From the NCBI GenBank assembly GCA_949840955.1, contig CATKXV010000001.1:62001-126000 (forward strand): 64,000 nt of DNA, written 5' to 3'. The notes under the pieces are model-generated. The model did not search any database. It was not told where the DNA came from and saw only the letters and a program-made list of their open reading frames with translations. Both the position numbers and the translations under genes were made by a program. How positions within the stretch are numbered: position 1 is the stretch's first letter; the number at the start of each line of letters is the position of its first letter. This DNA is from an uncultured Anaeroplasmataceae bacterium (GTDB lineage Bacteria; Bacillota_I; Bacilli_A; Acholeplasmatales; Anaeroplasmataceae). Positions 19,901 to 28,700 of the stretch are shown piece by piece.

Positions 19901-20018
19901 TAATGTTTCTACAAAAGAAGAGCTGATGGAATTATCAAAGGAAGGCATCCAATATGTCTATGGAAGCTATTATAAAAAATCCATTCGTATGAAAAAAGTA
20001 ATTGAAAAGCTTGCATAA
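16935..20018 (+). CDS. Large signalling-like protein: TPR-type N-terminus, GAF, PAS-like, degenerate GGDEF and degenerate EAL
   Basis: A cytoplasmic protein of 1027 residues. Residues 1-290 are helical repeats of TPR type. Residues about 335-500 resemble a GAF sensor and about 515-630 a PAS-like domain. Residues about 635-780 have GGDEF-domain topology (AILDIHDFKLYEELYGINFAN), but the signature loop reads GFDRY at residues 707-711. The remaining residues follow EAL-domain topology without the EAL motif or the usual metal ligands. So it is probably not a working cyclase or phosphodiesterase and may bind a nucleotide or a partner. It begins 4 bases after the phosphoesterase gene, behind GGTGGTGA. 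Confidence 0.75.
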   Translation: MYLNEVLQLDKTLSSIKKIDLFLSGCNKKSLDYYKAFCYRNIVLHSIGKTNEALKALYALVAEFPKLGSEEIITICDAIIDITLSIRFFDQARKYIDEKKKHLRVSNALLNTKDEIRLAVAKHDYNRAIIELKNYLKEILTIEEMTWGYEELSNIYYEVHDYQSYLETIPALEKIYQESLNTNRLIDIEYRKIEISYHEGNYIKVICEGNRFLNEYNLEPEILIKVATLLLNSYIYSKDYRKASIIESNYEEQLKNVSHMTALEFCKASLELYTQTNSLISMKHYQDLVQEYSQTKKRNKEQKAQLDIVIPTVKEAGSPKEEPKSVPNLHELTKNIAPVYVSNTYAKLEKLFSVVNNLEDSVKFREIFRTTMIELSKFIFFEEAYVLYYNHSYAGIHYKKERAYDKRLDYSMIENTINFLAIAQEQEVYLDLKSTEGLKNIVTQGDYETVFYGISLPLFKEDICYASIAFFSSSPFLEKDMAYETLKLVVQMLHHALATELKQNEIRTSNKKMFFIYEHMSSGIKELMEGHIHLSYQAKEILGSLEDLTEEDFKAHIHASDIARYEALVEDTKKYVSINQSIEYRYKKNQDYIFIKETFFPYYEKGIMSLYSLIEDHSMVKKKEDELYQIAFTNPVSKLDSEVKLGMDIKECLKHRKLSLAILDIHDFKLYEELYGINFANQLIYAIAEEFKIYFLSNFNVSLYHLGFDRYAILFKDTNDKRSIDAMLLKSFDTVSKNLNILNDRIKLYLNCGVYRVSKSASLEDPNKVIDYAYDALNDAKRVATLEHHISHYDSEAAKLRFNENQLVTHISEAMDHNRLGILYKQLVDIEKKEVFAYVAHISLDNYDIDYSYMKQVIERRNLEELINKYVISSCSKELRLLHDTSKATIPILVSLTSKTIQANLVSFIEAQNSFYKMTKHLIFYYASGLVPQLEELHSLGYKVASSNIMDVLKQTIDFFIYDIAQLGMTPLSELKALCENKKVELIVSNVSTKEELMELSKEGIQYVYGSYYKKSIRMKKVIEKLA

Positions 20019-20064
20019 TTCCTACTCAAATCTCATATACTTTACTATAGGAGAGGAATAGTAT

Positions 20065-20553
20065 ATGAAAAAGAAACTAAGATTGCCAATATTACTTTTA
20101 GCTGTAGTTGTTATGATGTCCATTTTCTATATTCATGAAGCAAATAAAACAAGTGAGCCTGTAGGCTCTCCAGGACTTGATGCAAGCACAACAAATCCTG
20201 AATATGCTGAGGCTCGAATGAAAAGTATAGAAGAGGTTAATCAATTAATTGAAGAATCAGAGGAGAAAATTGCTTCAGGAACCCTAACCGTTGCTCAGGT
20301 TGAACAAGAGAATGCAAAAATTGTCTCCCTAAGACAAACAAAGATGAATGAAATTGCCTTAGAGGAAATGATTATGGCTTCTTTAAATTTTGAGGATGTG
20401 CTAGTGCTTCTAGAGAACGGCGTTATTGTTGTTGATGTATATACAGAACAGGAATTAACAAAGGCAACATTTATTAGTATATCTCGATTGGCTAAAGAAA
20501 AATTTGATACGAATTATACCGTAAAGCTTTCTTCAACCTCAAATAGCAATTAA
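20065..20553 (+). CDS. SpoIIIAH-like protein
   Basis: A 162-residue protein with one N-terminal membrane anchor (about residues 6-24, LPILLLAVVVMMSIFYI) and an extracytoplasmic remainder. The order EARMKSIEEVNQLIEE, then TKMNEIALEEMIMASLNFEDVLVLLENGVIVVDV, then a helix-strand end, matches the SpoIIIAH-like family, related to type III secretion ring proteins. In sporulating Firmicutes SpoIIIAH links mother cell and forespore. No spoIIIA operon or SpoIIQ gene is nearby. It follows the GAF protein by 46 bases and ends at a terminator. Confidence 0.75.
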   Translation: MKKKLRLPILLLAVVVMMSIFYIHEANKTSEPVGSPGLDASTTNPEYAEARMKSIEEVNQLIEESEEKIASGTLTVAQVEQENAKIVSLRQTKMNEIALEEMIMASLNFEDVLVLLENGVIVVDVYTEQELTKATFISISRLAKEKFDTNYTVKLSSTSNSN

Positions 20554-20579
20554 AAAAATGGGCATAAAAACCCATTTTT
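20554..20579. terminator. Bidirectional terminator
   Basis: A 9-bp stem (20554-20562 with 20571-20579) has A-rich and T-rich flanks on both sides, between the convergent SpoIIIAH-like and DUF1836 genes. Confidence 0.85.
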
Positions 20580-21174
20580 ATTCTTCTTTATCCTTGTCCT
20601 TATCCTTTTTCTTGTTTTCTAAATCCTGCTGATATAATCGATTTAAAAACAAGATTCGTTTACTAATAGCTATACAAGAGCTTGCTGTTAGAGCTAAGGA
20701 AACGGATAAATCTGTTAAGGCTCTAAGATCATTTGGATGGATATCCTCTAATAGATTTTTTGTCAACTCAACAACCTCTTTATTTTTTTCATTTAAAAGA
20801 TTTTTGAAATTATCAAATACTTCATCCTTTTGAACGTTATCCTTATGATATCGCTCATCAATGATTTGCTTGACCTCTGCAATAGTTAAAACCTGCTTTA
20901 GTGTGCACACCTCTTGAATTAAAGCCAAATGCTCTCGATTATATTTTTTTGAAATAGGAGCACTTACGACCTCACCCTTAACATAGTTATTGATCATAGA
21001 AGAAGTAATTTGCTTATCTAAGGAGGAGGTTTGGAATATAGCCAGCTGTTTATCTAAAAAGGTGACGACCTGATCCATATAAAGGTCAATATCAGGAAGA
21101 TCCTTATAGTCCTTATACGTAAATTGATTTAATTCGTCTAGCCATTTTGTTAAAATATCATTAATTGAATTCAT
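20578..21174 (-). CDS. DUF1836-family protein
   Basis: A 198-residue soluble protein. The pattern PDIDLYMDQVVTFLDKQL, then TSSMINNYVKGEVVSAPISKKYNREHLALI, matches the DUF1836 family, widespread in Firmicutes and of unknown function; the middle part resembles a MerR-like winged-helix start (MINNYVK, APISKKY). The tail is a lysine/aspartate repeat (KKDKDKDKEE). The ATG at 21174 is preceded by GGGGTGA on the minus strand; five more residues upstream are possible. Confidence 0.75.
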   Translation of the reverse strand: MNSINDILTKWLDELNQFTYKDYKDLPDIDLYMDQVVTFLDKQLAIFQTSSLDKQITSSMINNYVKGEVVSAPISKKYNREHLALIQEVCTLKQVLTIAEVKQIIDERYHKDNVQKDEVFDNFKNLLNEKNKEVVELTKNLLEDIHPNDLRALTDLSVSLALTASSCIAISKRILFLNRLYQQDLENKKKDKDKDKEE

Positions 21175-21242
21175 TATTTCACCCCACATTCGTTATTTTA
21201 TCACGAATTATTGATAATTACAATATTTTTTATAAAAAACTC

Positions 21243-21271
21243 TTGACAAGTTAATTATATTGAAGTAAACT
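21243..21271 (+). promoter_or_regulatory. Sigma-A promoter
   Basis: A perfect TTGACA (21243-21248), a 17-base spacer and TAAACT (21266-21271). A direct repeat AAACTAG follows at 21267 and 21280, a possible operator. It drives the gene starting at 21307. Confidence 0.7.
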
Positions 21272-21306
21272 AGTATTACAAACTAGATGAAACGAGGAAA
21301 GAAAAC

Positions 21307-21798
21307 ATGAGAAAAAGCATAGCAATTTTTGGTGGTAGTTTATTTCAAGACATCAAATATGAGAAGGGTAGCTTTATTCCAACACCAATGCAGGCAACAG
21401 TAAAGCTATCTAAGGAATATAAAATAGATAATTACTCCTTTGAAGGACTGAAAATAAGTCGTGTAAATCATTTGATACAATCCTTACCTATGAAGGGCAT
21501 CTATAGTGATTGTATTCTTGCCATAGGAGAGGCAGACTTAGATCAGCCTGCTGCCTTTAAAAAGGATTTATTGGAGGCTATTCAGTTTTTAGAAGATAAT
21601 GATATACGTCCTTTATTGGTAAGCCTTCCTAAGCATTTAATGGAGGATAAAAGGGGGGCTTATATCCAGGATATCTTGGATGAGGTTGCTGTAAAAAGGA
21701 ATATAGATTATATCTATGAGGGAAAAACTTCTAAATTGGTTTCTTATATGGTTTTAGAAAATAAGGATTGGACTAATGCCATATTGAGTCTTTGTTAA
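21307..21798 (+). CDS. Hypothetical protein, SGNH-hydrolase-like pattern
   Basis: A 163-residue soluble protein I do not recognise with confidence. The order of a glycine-rich start (IAIFGGSLFQD), a central CILAIGEADLDQ and a strand-helix pair (IRPLLVSLPKHLMED) is like SGNH/GDSL esterases (blocks GDS and GxND), but the catalytic serine and the block III residues are not convincing. It has its own promoter and a GAGGAAAG ribosome-binding site, followed by a glycosyltransferase gene with a separate promoter. Confidence 0.5.
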   Translation: MRKSIAIFGGSLFQDIKYEKGSFIPTPMQATVKLSKEYKIDNYSFEGLKISRVNHLIQSLPMKGIYSDCILAIGEADLDQPAAFKKDLLEAIQFLEDNDIRPLLVSLPKHLMEDKRGAYIQDILDEVAVKRNIDYIYEGKTSKLVSYMVLENKDWTNAILSLC

Positions 21799-21828
21799 TA
21801 GACAATTTTCTATGAAATAAAGTTTTTC

Positions 21829-21857
21829 TTGTCTAAATAGGTTATATATTGTATAAT
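21829..21857 (+). promoter_or_regulatory. Sigma-A promoter with an inverted repeat over the minus-35
   Basis: TTGTCT (21829-21834), 17 bases and TATAAT (21852-21857), upstream of the GT4 gene. The minus-35 is the right arm of an inverted repeat TAGACAA/TTGTCTA (21799-21805 with 21829-21835), which could be an operator or an mRNA end structure. Confidence 0.7.
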
Positions 21858-21883
21858 TATTTCTAAAGAAGGGTGAGTAGTTT

Positions 21884-23020
21884 ATGATTATAACATTAAT
21901 TGTTGATTCTTATGCACAGGCCTCTAATGGAACTACAATGACAACAAGACGATTTGCTGAGGTATTAATGCAGCATGGACATACAGTTAAGATCGCAGCA
22001 TCAACGGTGGATAATGTTGAACCAGATCATGCGTATGAATTAGGAATTAGTAAAATTCCTGTTTTATATCAGGTATCTAAGTCACAAGGATTTATTTTTG
22101 CAAAAAAGAATAAGAAGGTATTGAAGGAAGCGATAACTGGAAGTGATGTCGTTCATTTTCTTCTACCCTTTGGTTGTCAACGATTGGGAAAAAAGCTATG
22201 TGATAAGGCAGGAATACCAACGACGGCAGCCTTTCATCTACAGCCTGAAAATATAACTTCAACTTTACATATGAATAAGCTTCAATCGATTAATAATATG
22301 ATATATCATAGATTTCGTAGATTTTATAATCGTTTCAATCATGTTCATTGTCCTTCTAAAATGATTGCGGAGCAGCTGAAGGAACATGGATATACCTCAA
22401 ATTTACATATCATATCCAATGGTGTTTCTAGCTTTTTCCAAAAAAAAGAGGTCATCAAGCCAGAAGCCTTAAAGGATAAATATATTATTTTGATGATTGG
22501 AAGGTATTCTGTAGAAAAAAGACAGGATTTAATCATTGATGCCATAGCGAATTCAAAATATGAATCTAAGATACAATTAATATTAGCTGGACAAGGTCCA
22601 TGGAGAACTCACCTAGAAAGCCTAGGTGCTAAGCTTACCAATCCTCCTATTTTTGGGTTTTACAATGCGGAGGAGCTTTTGGATGTTATCAACTATAGTG
22701 ATCTTTATGTACATGCTTCTGATGCAGAAATTGAAGCAATTAGCTGTATGGAGGCCTTCACCTGTGGTCTTGTTCCGATTATATCTGACAGTAAGATTTC
22801 TGCAACCAATCAATTTGCTTTAGATGAGCATAATTTATTTGAGCATGGCAATTCTAGCTCCCTAAGAGAAAAAATAGAATACTATATGGAGCATGAGGAA
22901 GAAAAAAAGAAGCGTAGTCTAGAATATATTGAATATGCAAAGCAGTATTCTATTGATAATTGTGTAAGACAGCTAGAAGAGGTATTTCAGCTTGCTATTG
23001 AGGAAACAAAGAAAAAATAA
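21884..23020 (+). CDS. Family 4 glycosyltransferase
   Basis: A 378-residue GT-B enzyme. The N-terminal acceptor domain starts ITLIVDSYAQASNGTTMTTRRFAE; the C-terminal donor domain has MIGRYSVEKRQDLIIDAI and the E-x7-E region EIEAISCMEAFTCGLVPI. The pattern is like bacterial enzymes that add glucose or mannose to diacylglycerol or related lipids, so a membrane glycolipid product is likely but not proven. No membrane segment. A strong terminator follows. Confidence 0.85.
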   Translation: MIITLIVDSYAQASNGTTMTTRRFAEVLMQHGHTVKIAASTVDNVEPDHAYELGISKIPVLYQVSKSQGFIFAKKNKKVLKEAITGSDVVHFLLPFGCQRLGKKLCDKAGIPTTAAFHLQPENITSTLHMNKLQSINNMIYHRFRRFYNRFNHVHCPSKMIAEQLKEHGYTSNLHIISNGVSSFFQKKEVIKPEALKDKYIILMIGRYSVEKRQDLIIDAIANSKYESKIQLILAGQGPWRTHLESLGAKLTNPPIFGFYNAEELLDVINYSDLYVHASDAEIEAISCMEAFTCGLVPIISDSKISATNQFALDEHNLFEHGNSSSLREKIEYYMEHEEEKKKRSLEYIEYAKQYSIDNCVRQLEEVFQLAIEETKKK

Positions 23021-23023
23021 TAA

Positions 23024-23059
23024 AAAAATGCATTCAGCTAATGGATTGAATGCATTTTT
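23024..23059. terminator. Bidirectional terminator
   Basis: A perfect 13-bp stem (23024-23036 with 23047-23059) with A- and T-runs, shared by the GT4 gene and the convergent XRE membrane gene, whose 3' end lies within it. Confidence 0.88.
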
Positions 23060-23640
23060 ATTTGGCTCCACAGGATGATAGCAATTTGGGCAGGTATACC
23101 TAGTAAAAAAATAGCCCATACCTGATAGGATTGATTTAAAAAAATAAGCAATAAAAAAATAGCAGCTAAGAGACTCCACATAAAAAAGCTAAGAATTGCA
23201 AATTTATATTTCCTTTTTCCCCAGAGCTTGTTAAATATTAAAACGAGAAGAAAGGATGCAGGGAAGCCCCATATAAATAATATCCAAAGGTTAATATGAA
23301 TCATAACATAGGGATAAACATAGCTGATTAGAATTAAAAACCATATTAAAGAAATGGATAGCAAAAGAATCATAATTTTATTTATCTTACTTTTGTCATG
23401 CTTAAGATATTTTTTCTTTTCCTCATAGGTTCCCTCTTGAACCAAATAATCTAGCGTTATTCCATATAGATTACATAATGTATATAGGATTTCTATACTG
23501 GGTAAGGATTCCCCTTTTTCCCATTTGGATATGGTTTTATCAGAATATTTCAATTGCTCTGCTAAATCCAATTGTGTATATTTTTTTCTTTTTCTTAATT
23601 CGGAAAGATTTTTTCCTATCCTTTTTCTTAGTTCGTCCAT
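23038..23640 (-). CDS. XRE-family DNA-binding protein with four membrane segments
   Basis: A 200-residue protein. Residues 1-65 are an XRE helix-turn-helix (RIGKNLSELRKRKKYTQLDLAEQL, then SDKTISKWEKGESLPSI). After a lysine-rich link come about four hydrophobic helices. This architecture is common in Firmicutes as a membrane-tethered transcription regulator; the signal and target genes are unknown. The start is supported by AGAGGT upstream on the minus strand. It lies between the GT4 gene and parE, divergent from parE. Confidence 0.85.
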   Translation of the reverse strand: MDELRKRIGKNLSELRKRKKYTQLDLAEQLKYSDKTISKWEKGESLPSIEILYTLCNLYGITLDYLVQEGTYEEKKKYLKHDKSKINKIMILLLSISLIWFLILISYVYPYVMIHINLWILFIWGFPASFLLVLIFNKLWGKRKYKFAILSFFMWSLLAAIFLLLIFLNQSYQVWAIFLLGIPAQIAIILWSQIKMHSIH

Positions 23641-23761
23641 AGTGTATATTTTACCTCTTGAAATCAGAAAAAAATGTCTAAAATCAGAAAAAAACGATTA
23701 AATTCTTAGGAATATACCCCTTAAATTGAATGGATTTTATATGAAAAAATCATCCCAATTC

Positions 23762-23790
23762 TTGAGAAAAATAAGAATTTATGGTATGAT
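23762..23790 (+). promoter_or_regulatory. Sigma-A promoter for parE-parC
   Basis: TTGAGA (23762-23767), 17 bases and TATGAT (23785-23790) preceded by TGg, an extended minus-10. The start codon is 32 bases downstream of the minus-10. Confidence 0.8.
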
Positions 23791-23821
23791 ATAACTAATA
23801 ATGTAAAAAAGGGTGATTTTA

Positions 23822-25726
23822 ATGGCTGCAAATACTTACAATGACGATTCCATAACCGTTCTAGAGGATCTAGAGCATGTTCGTAAACGTCCAGGTATGT
23901 ATATTGGATCCACAGATGAGCGTGGATTACACCATTTGGTTTGGGAAATCGTGGATAATGCAATTGATGAGGCCTTATCTGGCTATGGTAGAGAAATTGT
24001 ATTAACGATAAATCATGACAATTCGATAACCGTATCCGACCAAGGAAGAGGTGTTCCTTGTGGAAAGCATGCTACAGGTAGAAACACAATGGAAATCATT
24101 TATACAAAGCTGAATGCCGGGGGTAAATTTGGTGGAAATGGCTATAAAACCTCAGGAGGTCTTCACGGTGTTGGTGGTTCTGTAGTGAATGCTTTATCTA
24201 CCTTCATGGAGGTTACCTCTATGCGTGAAGGAAAAATTCATAGAATGCGTTTTGAGAAGGGTGGCTCTGTTATAGGTCCCTTAGAGATTTTAGGGGATAC
24301 CAAAAAAACAGGTACAATTGTCACCTTTAAGCCAGATCCAGAGGTTTTTTCTAGCACGCTATATAATTATGAAACAATAAAAACCAGATTAAGAGAAAGT
24401 GCTTTTTTAATAAAAAATCTTAAGATGGTTTTAAACGATAAAAGAACAGGCAAATCAGATACCTTTATCTATGAGAATGGTATTTCTGAATATGTTACCT
24501 TTTTAGATACGAATAAAAAGCCATCTCATCCGGTTGCCTATTTTGAAGGAAGCTATGAATCTATCGAGGTTGAGGTTGCCTTACAATTTGTGGATACCTA
24601 TAGTGAAACGATTGTATCCTTTGTCAATAATGTTCGTACTTCAGATGGAGGCTCCCATGAAACTGGCTTTAAATCTGCATTGACGAGAGCTTTTAATGAT
24701 TATGCAAAAAAATTTAATTTACTGGGTAGAATTTCTGCATTGGATGGAACGGATATTCGTGCAGGAATGACAGCTGTTGTATCTGTAAGAATTACGGAGA
24801 ATTTATTGGAGTTTGAAGGACAAACAAAGGGGAAATTAGGTACTCCTCTTGCAAAGACAGCTGTAGATATGGTTTTATATGATAAGCTTTCCTTTTATTT
24901 AATTGAAAACAAAAGCTTATCTGAAGCTATTATAAAAAAGGCAATTAAAGAGGCCGAGGCAAGAGAAGAGGCTCGTAAGGCTAGAAATCAGGCACGCTTA
25001 GATAAGAAGGATAAAAAGGAAATGAATCTTTCTACAAAGCTTGCTCCAACAAGTGAAAAAAATAAGGAAATCAATGAATTATATCTTGTTGAGGGAGATT
25101 CCGCAGGAGGCTCTGCAAAGCAGGGACGTGATCGAAAATATCAGGCGATATTACCATTGCGTGGTAAGGTTTTAAATACAGAGCGTGCTACCGCAGATGC
25201 TGTTCTTAAAAATGAAGAAATAGCTACGATGATTTATACCATAGGTGCAGACTATGGTAGTGCCTTTGATTTAAAGAAATGTAATTATAAAAAAATCATT
25301 ATTATGACCGATGCGGATGATGATGGTGCTCATATTCAGGTTTTGCTTTTAACCTTCTTTTTTAGATATATGCGTCCATTAATTGAGGATGGAAGAGTTT
25401 ATATCGCCTGTCCTCCTTTATTTAAAATAACCAAGCGTGGGAAAAAGGAAGAGATTGTCTATGCTTGGACGAATGAAGAAAAGGAACAGATTTTAGCAAA
25501 ATGTAATTCTCAAACGCTTGTTCAGCGCTATAAGGGTCTTGGTGAAATGAATGCGGAGCAGCTTTGGGATACGACTATGAATCCGGAAACTAGAAGCTTA
25601 ATTCAGGTCAAACTAGAAGATTTAACTGAGGCAGAAGCAGAAATCGATATTCTCATGGGAAATGATGCCAATCGTCGTCGAGACTGGTTAGAAAACCATG
25701 TGCAATTTACTTTAGAGGAAGTATAG
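23822..25726 (+). CDS. parE: DNA topoisomerase IV subunit B (ParE)
   Basis: ATPase subunit of the enzyme that decatenates daughter chromosomes. The protein has 634 residues. GHKL ATPase motifs are present (EIVDNAIDEA, DQGRGVP, GLHGVGGSVVNALS). The Toprim motif EGDSAGGSAKQGRDR and acidic DADDDGAH follow, then the C-terminal KGLGEMNAEQLW. ATG 23822 follows GGGTGATT; a GTG 9 bases earlier lies in that site. The call ParE rather than GyrB rests on the adjacent parC and on its motif style. Confidence 0.93.
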   Translation: MAANTYNDDSITVLEDLEHVRKRPGMYIGSTDERGLHHLVWEIVDNAIDEALSGYGREIVLTINHDNSITVSDQGRGVPCGKHATGRNTMEIIYTKLNAGGKFGGNGYKTSGGLHGVGGSVVNALSTFMEVTSMREGKIHRMRFEKGGSVIGPLEILGDTKKTGTIVTFKPDPEVFSSTLYNYETIKTRLRESAFLIKNLKMVLNDKRTGKSDTFIYENGISEYVTFLDTNKKPSHPVAYFEGSYESIEVEVALQFVDTYSETIVSFVNNVRTSDGGSHETGFKSALTRAFNDYAKKFNLLGRISALDGTDIRAGMTAVVSVRITENLLEFEGQTKGKLGTPLAKTAVDMVLYDKLSFYLIENKSLSEAIIKKAIKEAEAREEARKARNQARLDKKDKKEMNLSTKLAPTSEKNKEINELYLVEGDSAGGSAKQGRDRKYQAILPLRGKVLNTERATADAVLKNEEIATMIYTIGADYGSAFDLKKCNYKKIIIMTDADDDGAHIQVLLLTFFFRYMRPLIEDGRVYIACPPLFKITKRGKKEEIVYAWTNEEKEQILAKCNSQTLVQRYKGLGEMNAEQLWDTTMNPETRSLIQVKLEDLTEAEAEIDILMGNDANRRRDWLENHVQFTLEEV

Positions 25727-25736
25727 GAGGGATAAT

Positions 25737-28700
25737 ATGGCTAAAGATATAAAAAAGAAATTAGATATATTTCTAGCTGAATCCTTTCAGGAAACCAAGC
25801 TAGAGGATGTAGTTGGGGATCGCTTTGGTCGGTATTCAAAATATATTATTCAAGAGCGTGCAATCCCGGATATTCGAGATGGCTTAAAGCCAGTTCAAAG
25901 ACGTATTTTATATGCAATGAATGAGCTGAAAATCACAGCAAATGCTCCTTATAAGAAGTCAGCTCGTATTACAGGTGAGGTTATGGGTAAATACCATCCT
26001 CATGGAGATTCCTCAATTTATGAGGCTTTGGTGCGTATGAGTCAAAGCTGGAAGATGGGTGTTCCTTTGATTGATATGCATGGGAACAATGGTAGTATGG
26101 ACGGAGATGGCCCAGCTGCTATGCGTTATACTGAGGCTCGTATGAGTAAAAATGCTGAGTTCCTACTTAAGGATATTGATAAGAATACGGTACCCTTTAT
26201 TCCTAACTTTGATGAGGAGGAAATTGAGCCAACAGTTTTACCTGCAAAATTTCCTAACCTTTTGGTCAATGGCTGTATGGGTATTTCTTCAGGTTATGCT
26301 ACCTATATTCCAACACATAATTTTAATGAGGTTATTCATGCAACCATCGCAAGATTACAAAATCCAGAAATGACATTAGATGATTTGCTTGAAATTATGC
26401 CTGGACCCGACTTTCCTACAGGGGGGATAATTTTAGGCACGGAAGGAATTAGGGAAGCATTTCTTACAGGAGCTGGTGCTGTAATTGTTCGCTCTAAATA
26501 TTTCTTAGAGGATATGGGAAATGGAGTCAAGCGAGTGGTTGTCACTGAAATTCCCTATGATACTGTAAAGGCTAAGACCGTTGAAAAAATAGAACAGCTT
26601 CGTTTGGATGGGAAAATTCCTGATGTAGCTGAGGTAAGAGATGAATCTGGTCGTGATGGTTTAAGAATTGCTATTGATTTAAAGAAAAATGCGAATGTTT
26701 CAGCCATCATGGCATACCTATTTAAAAACACAGATTTACAGGTATCTGTCAATTATAATATGGTTTCCATTTGTGATAGAAGACCGATGCGTTTGGGTGT
26801 ACTTCCTATTTTGGATGCCTATATTAATCATTATAAGCAGGTGGTTACCAATCGTACCAATTATGATTTAATTAAGGCAAGGAAACGATTGCATATTGTA
26901 GAAGGATTAATGAAGATGATTTCTATATTAGATGAGGTCATTCGAATCATTCGTGCTAGTAAGAATAAGGCAGATTCTAAGCAAAATTTGATGAAGCAAT
27001 TTGGTTTTACAGAGGAACAGGCTGAGGCCATTGTAATGATGCAATTATATCGTTTATCCAATCAGGATATCACAATCTTAACTGAGGAAAACAATGAGCT
27101 GAATGAAAATATTGGCATTTATGAAAAAATATTAAGCTCAGAGCAGGAATTAATCAAGGTAATCATTAAGGAGCTAAGCGATGTTTCAAGATCTGTTACT
27201 GTAGAGCGTCGAACTCAAATTGACAAGGAGGCTTCCACTACAATAAAGTATGATGAATCTGATTTGATTTCTAAAGAGCAGGTTATGATTTCTCTTTCAA
27301 GAGATGGATATATGAAGCGTGCTTCGATTAAGGCCTTTAATGCTGCAAAAACCAATGGATTAAAGGAAAATGATTCCGTACTATTTTTGGGGGAGGTTTC
27401 TACTCTAGATACCTTGCTTATTTTTACGACTTTAGGAAATTTTATCTATTTGCCAGTGCATAAAATAGCAGAGTGCAAATTTAGGGATGTTGGTACCTAT
27501 ATCAATAGTGTTGTAGCTATTGCACCAAAGGAAAAATTGATTCGCTGCTTTGTGATTTCTAAATTTGAAACTGGTGAAACAGTTCTCTTGTGTACAGCAA
27601 AGGGTGCAATGAAGCAAACCCTCTTATCTGAATTTAATGTAAATCGGTATACGAAGCCCGTACGTGCAATGAAGCTAAGTGGAGATGATACGCTTGTTTC
27701 AGCAGATTTGATTGATAATCCACTTGAAATTTTAGTATTTACTAAAAATTGTGAGGGCTTACGCTTTAGAGCAAGTGAAATTTCTCTATATGGTTGTAAT
27801 GCTGGTGGTGTAAAATCCATCAATCTAAAGCCAAAGGATTCTGTTGTTTCTGCATTTTATGCCAATAAGGAGGATGATTTCCTCTTACTTACCACAAGAT
27901 ATACCTTGAAGCGTATGCGTATTTCAGATATCGTCTTAACAAGACGTGCCAGAGCAGGTTCTACGGTAATAAAGCCAGTAAAGACGAATCCTATTTATTT
28001 GGTTGATGCTGCTAAGATGACACCAAATCAATTCAAGGAAAATGTTATGGTGGATGTTCGCTATCTCAATGGAAATGACTCTATAGAGGCAAGATCCTTA
28101 AAATATAATGTATCTGATACAGGTAGAAGTATTCAGGTAGATGCTTTAACAAAGCCAGAAGCCTTGTGGCTTCCAAAACCATCCAAGCCAGATGATGTAG
28201 TCTCAGGAGATTATTTAATCGAGGTGAGACCAACTCTATTCAATATGGATGATGGGGCAGAGAATGAAAAGCCTCTTGTATCCTCAAAAAAGCAAGATAC
28301 CATTTTAGACGAGCTAGATCGGATTCTTGCCAATGAAAATATGCTTCCCAAAGAACCACAAACTCTTTTTGATTTGCCTCTTGAGGAGCCTAAGGAAGAG
28401 GATCTTCCCTTTTCTCAAAATACACCAATGAAGGAAGAAGCCCCAAAGAATCTATGGGATGTACCAGATGAGGTAGAGGATCTTCCTATACCCATAAAAA
28501 AAGAAGTTACTGAGGAAGAAATTAATCAATTTAAGAATCAGTTTGCTGATTTTTCATCAGAGTCTGAAGAGCCTTTAGTAGAAGAGGAGGATACTACAGA
28601 TAATGAGGACGCTTTAGAGGTAAGTGAATCTGAAAATAAGGATTTATTTTTAGATGATGAAGCCTCAAAGGATTCTTTACTAGAGGATGGTCCTTCTTTA

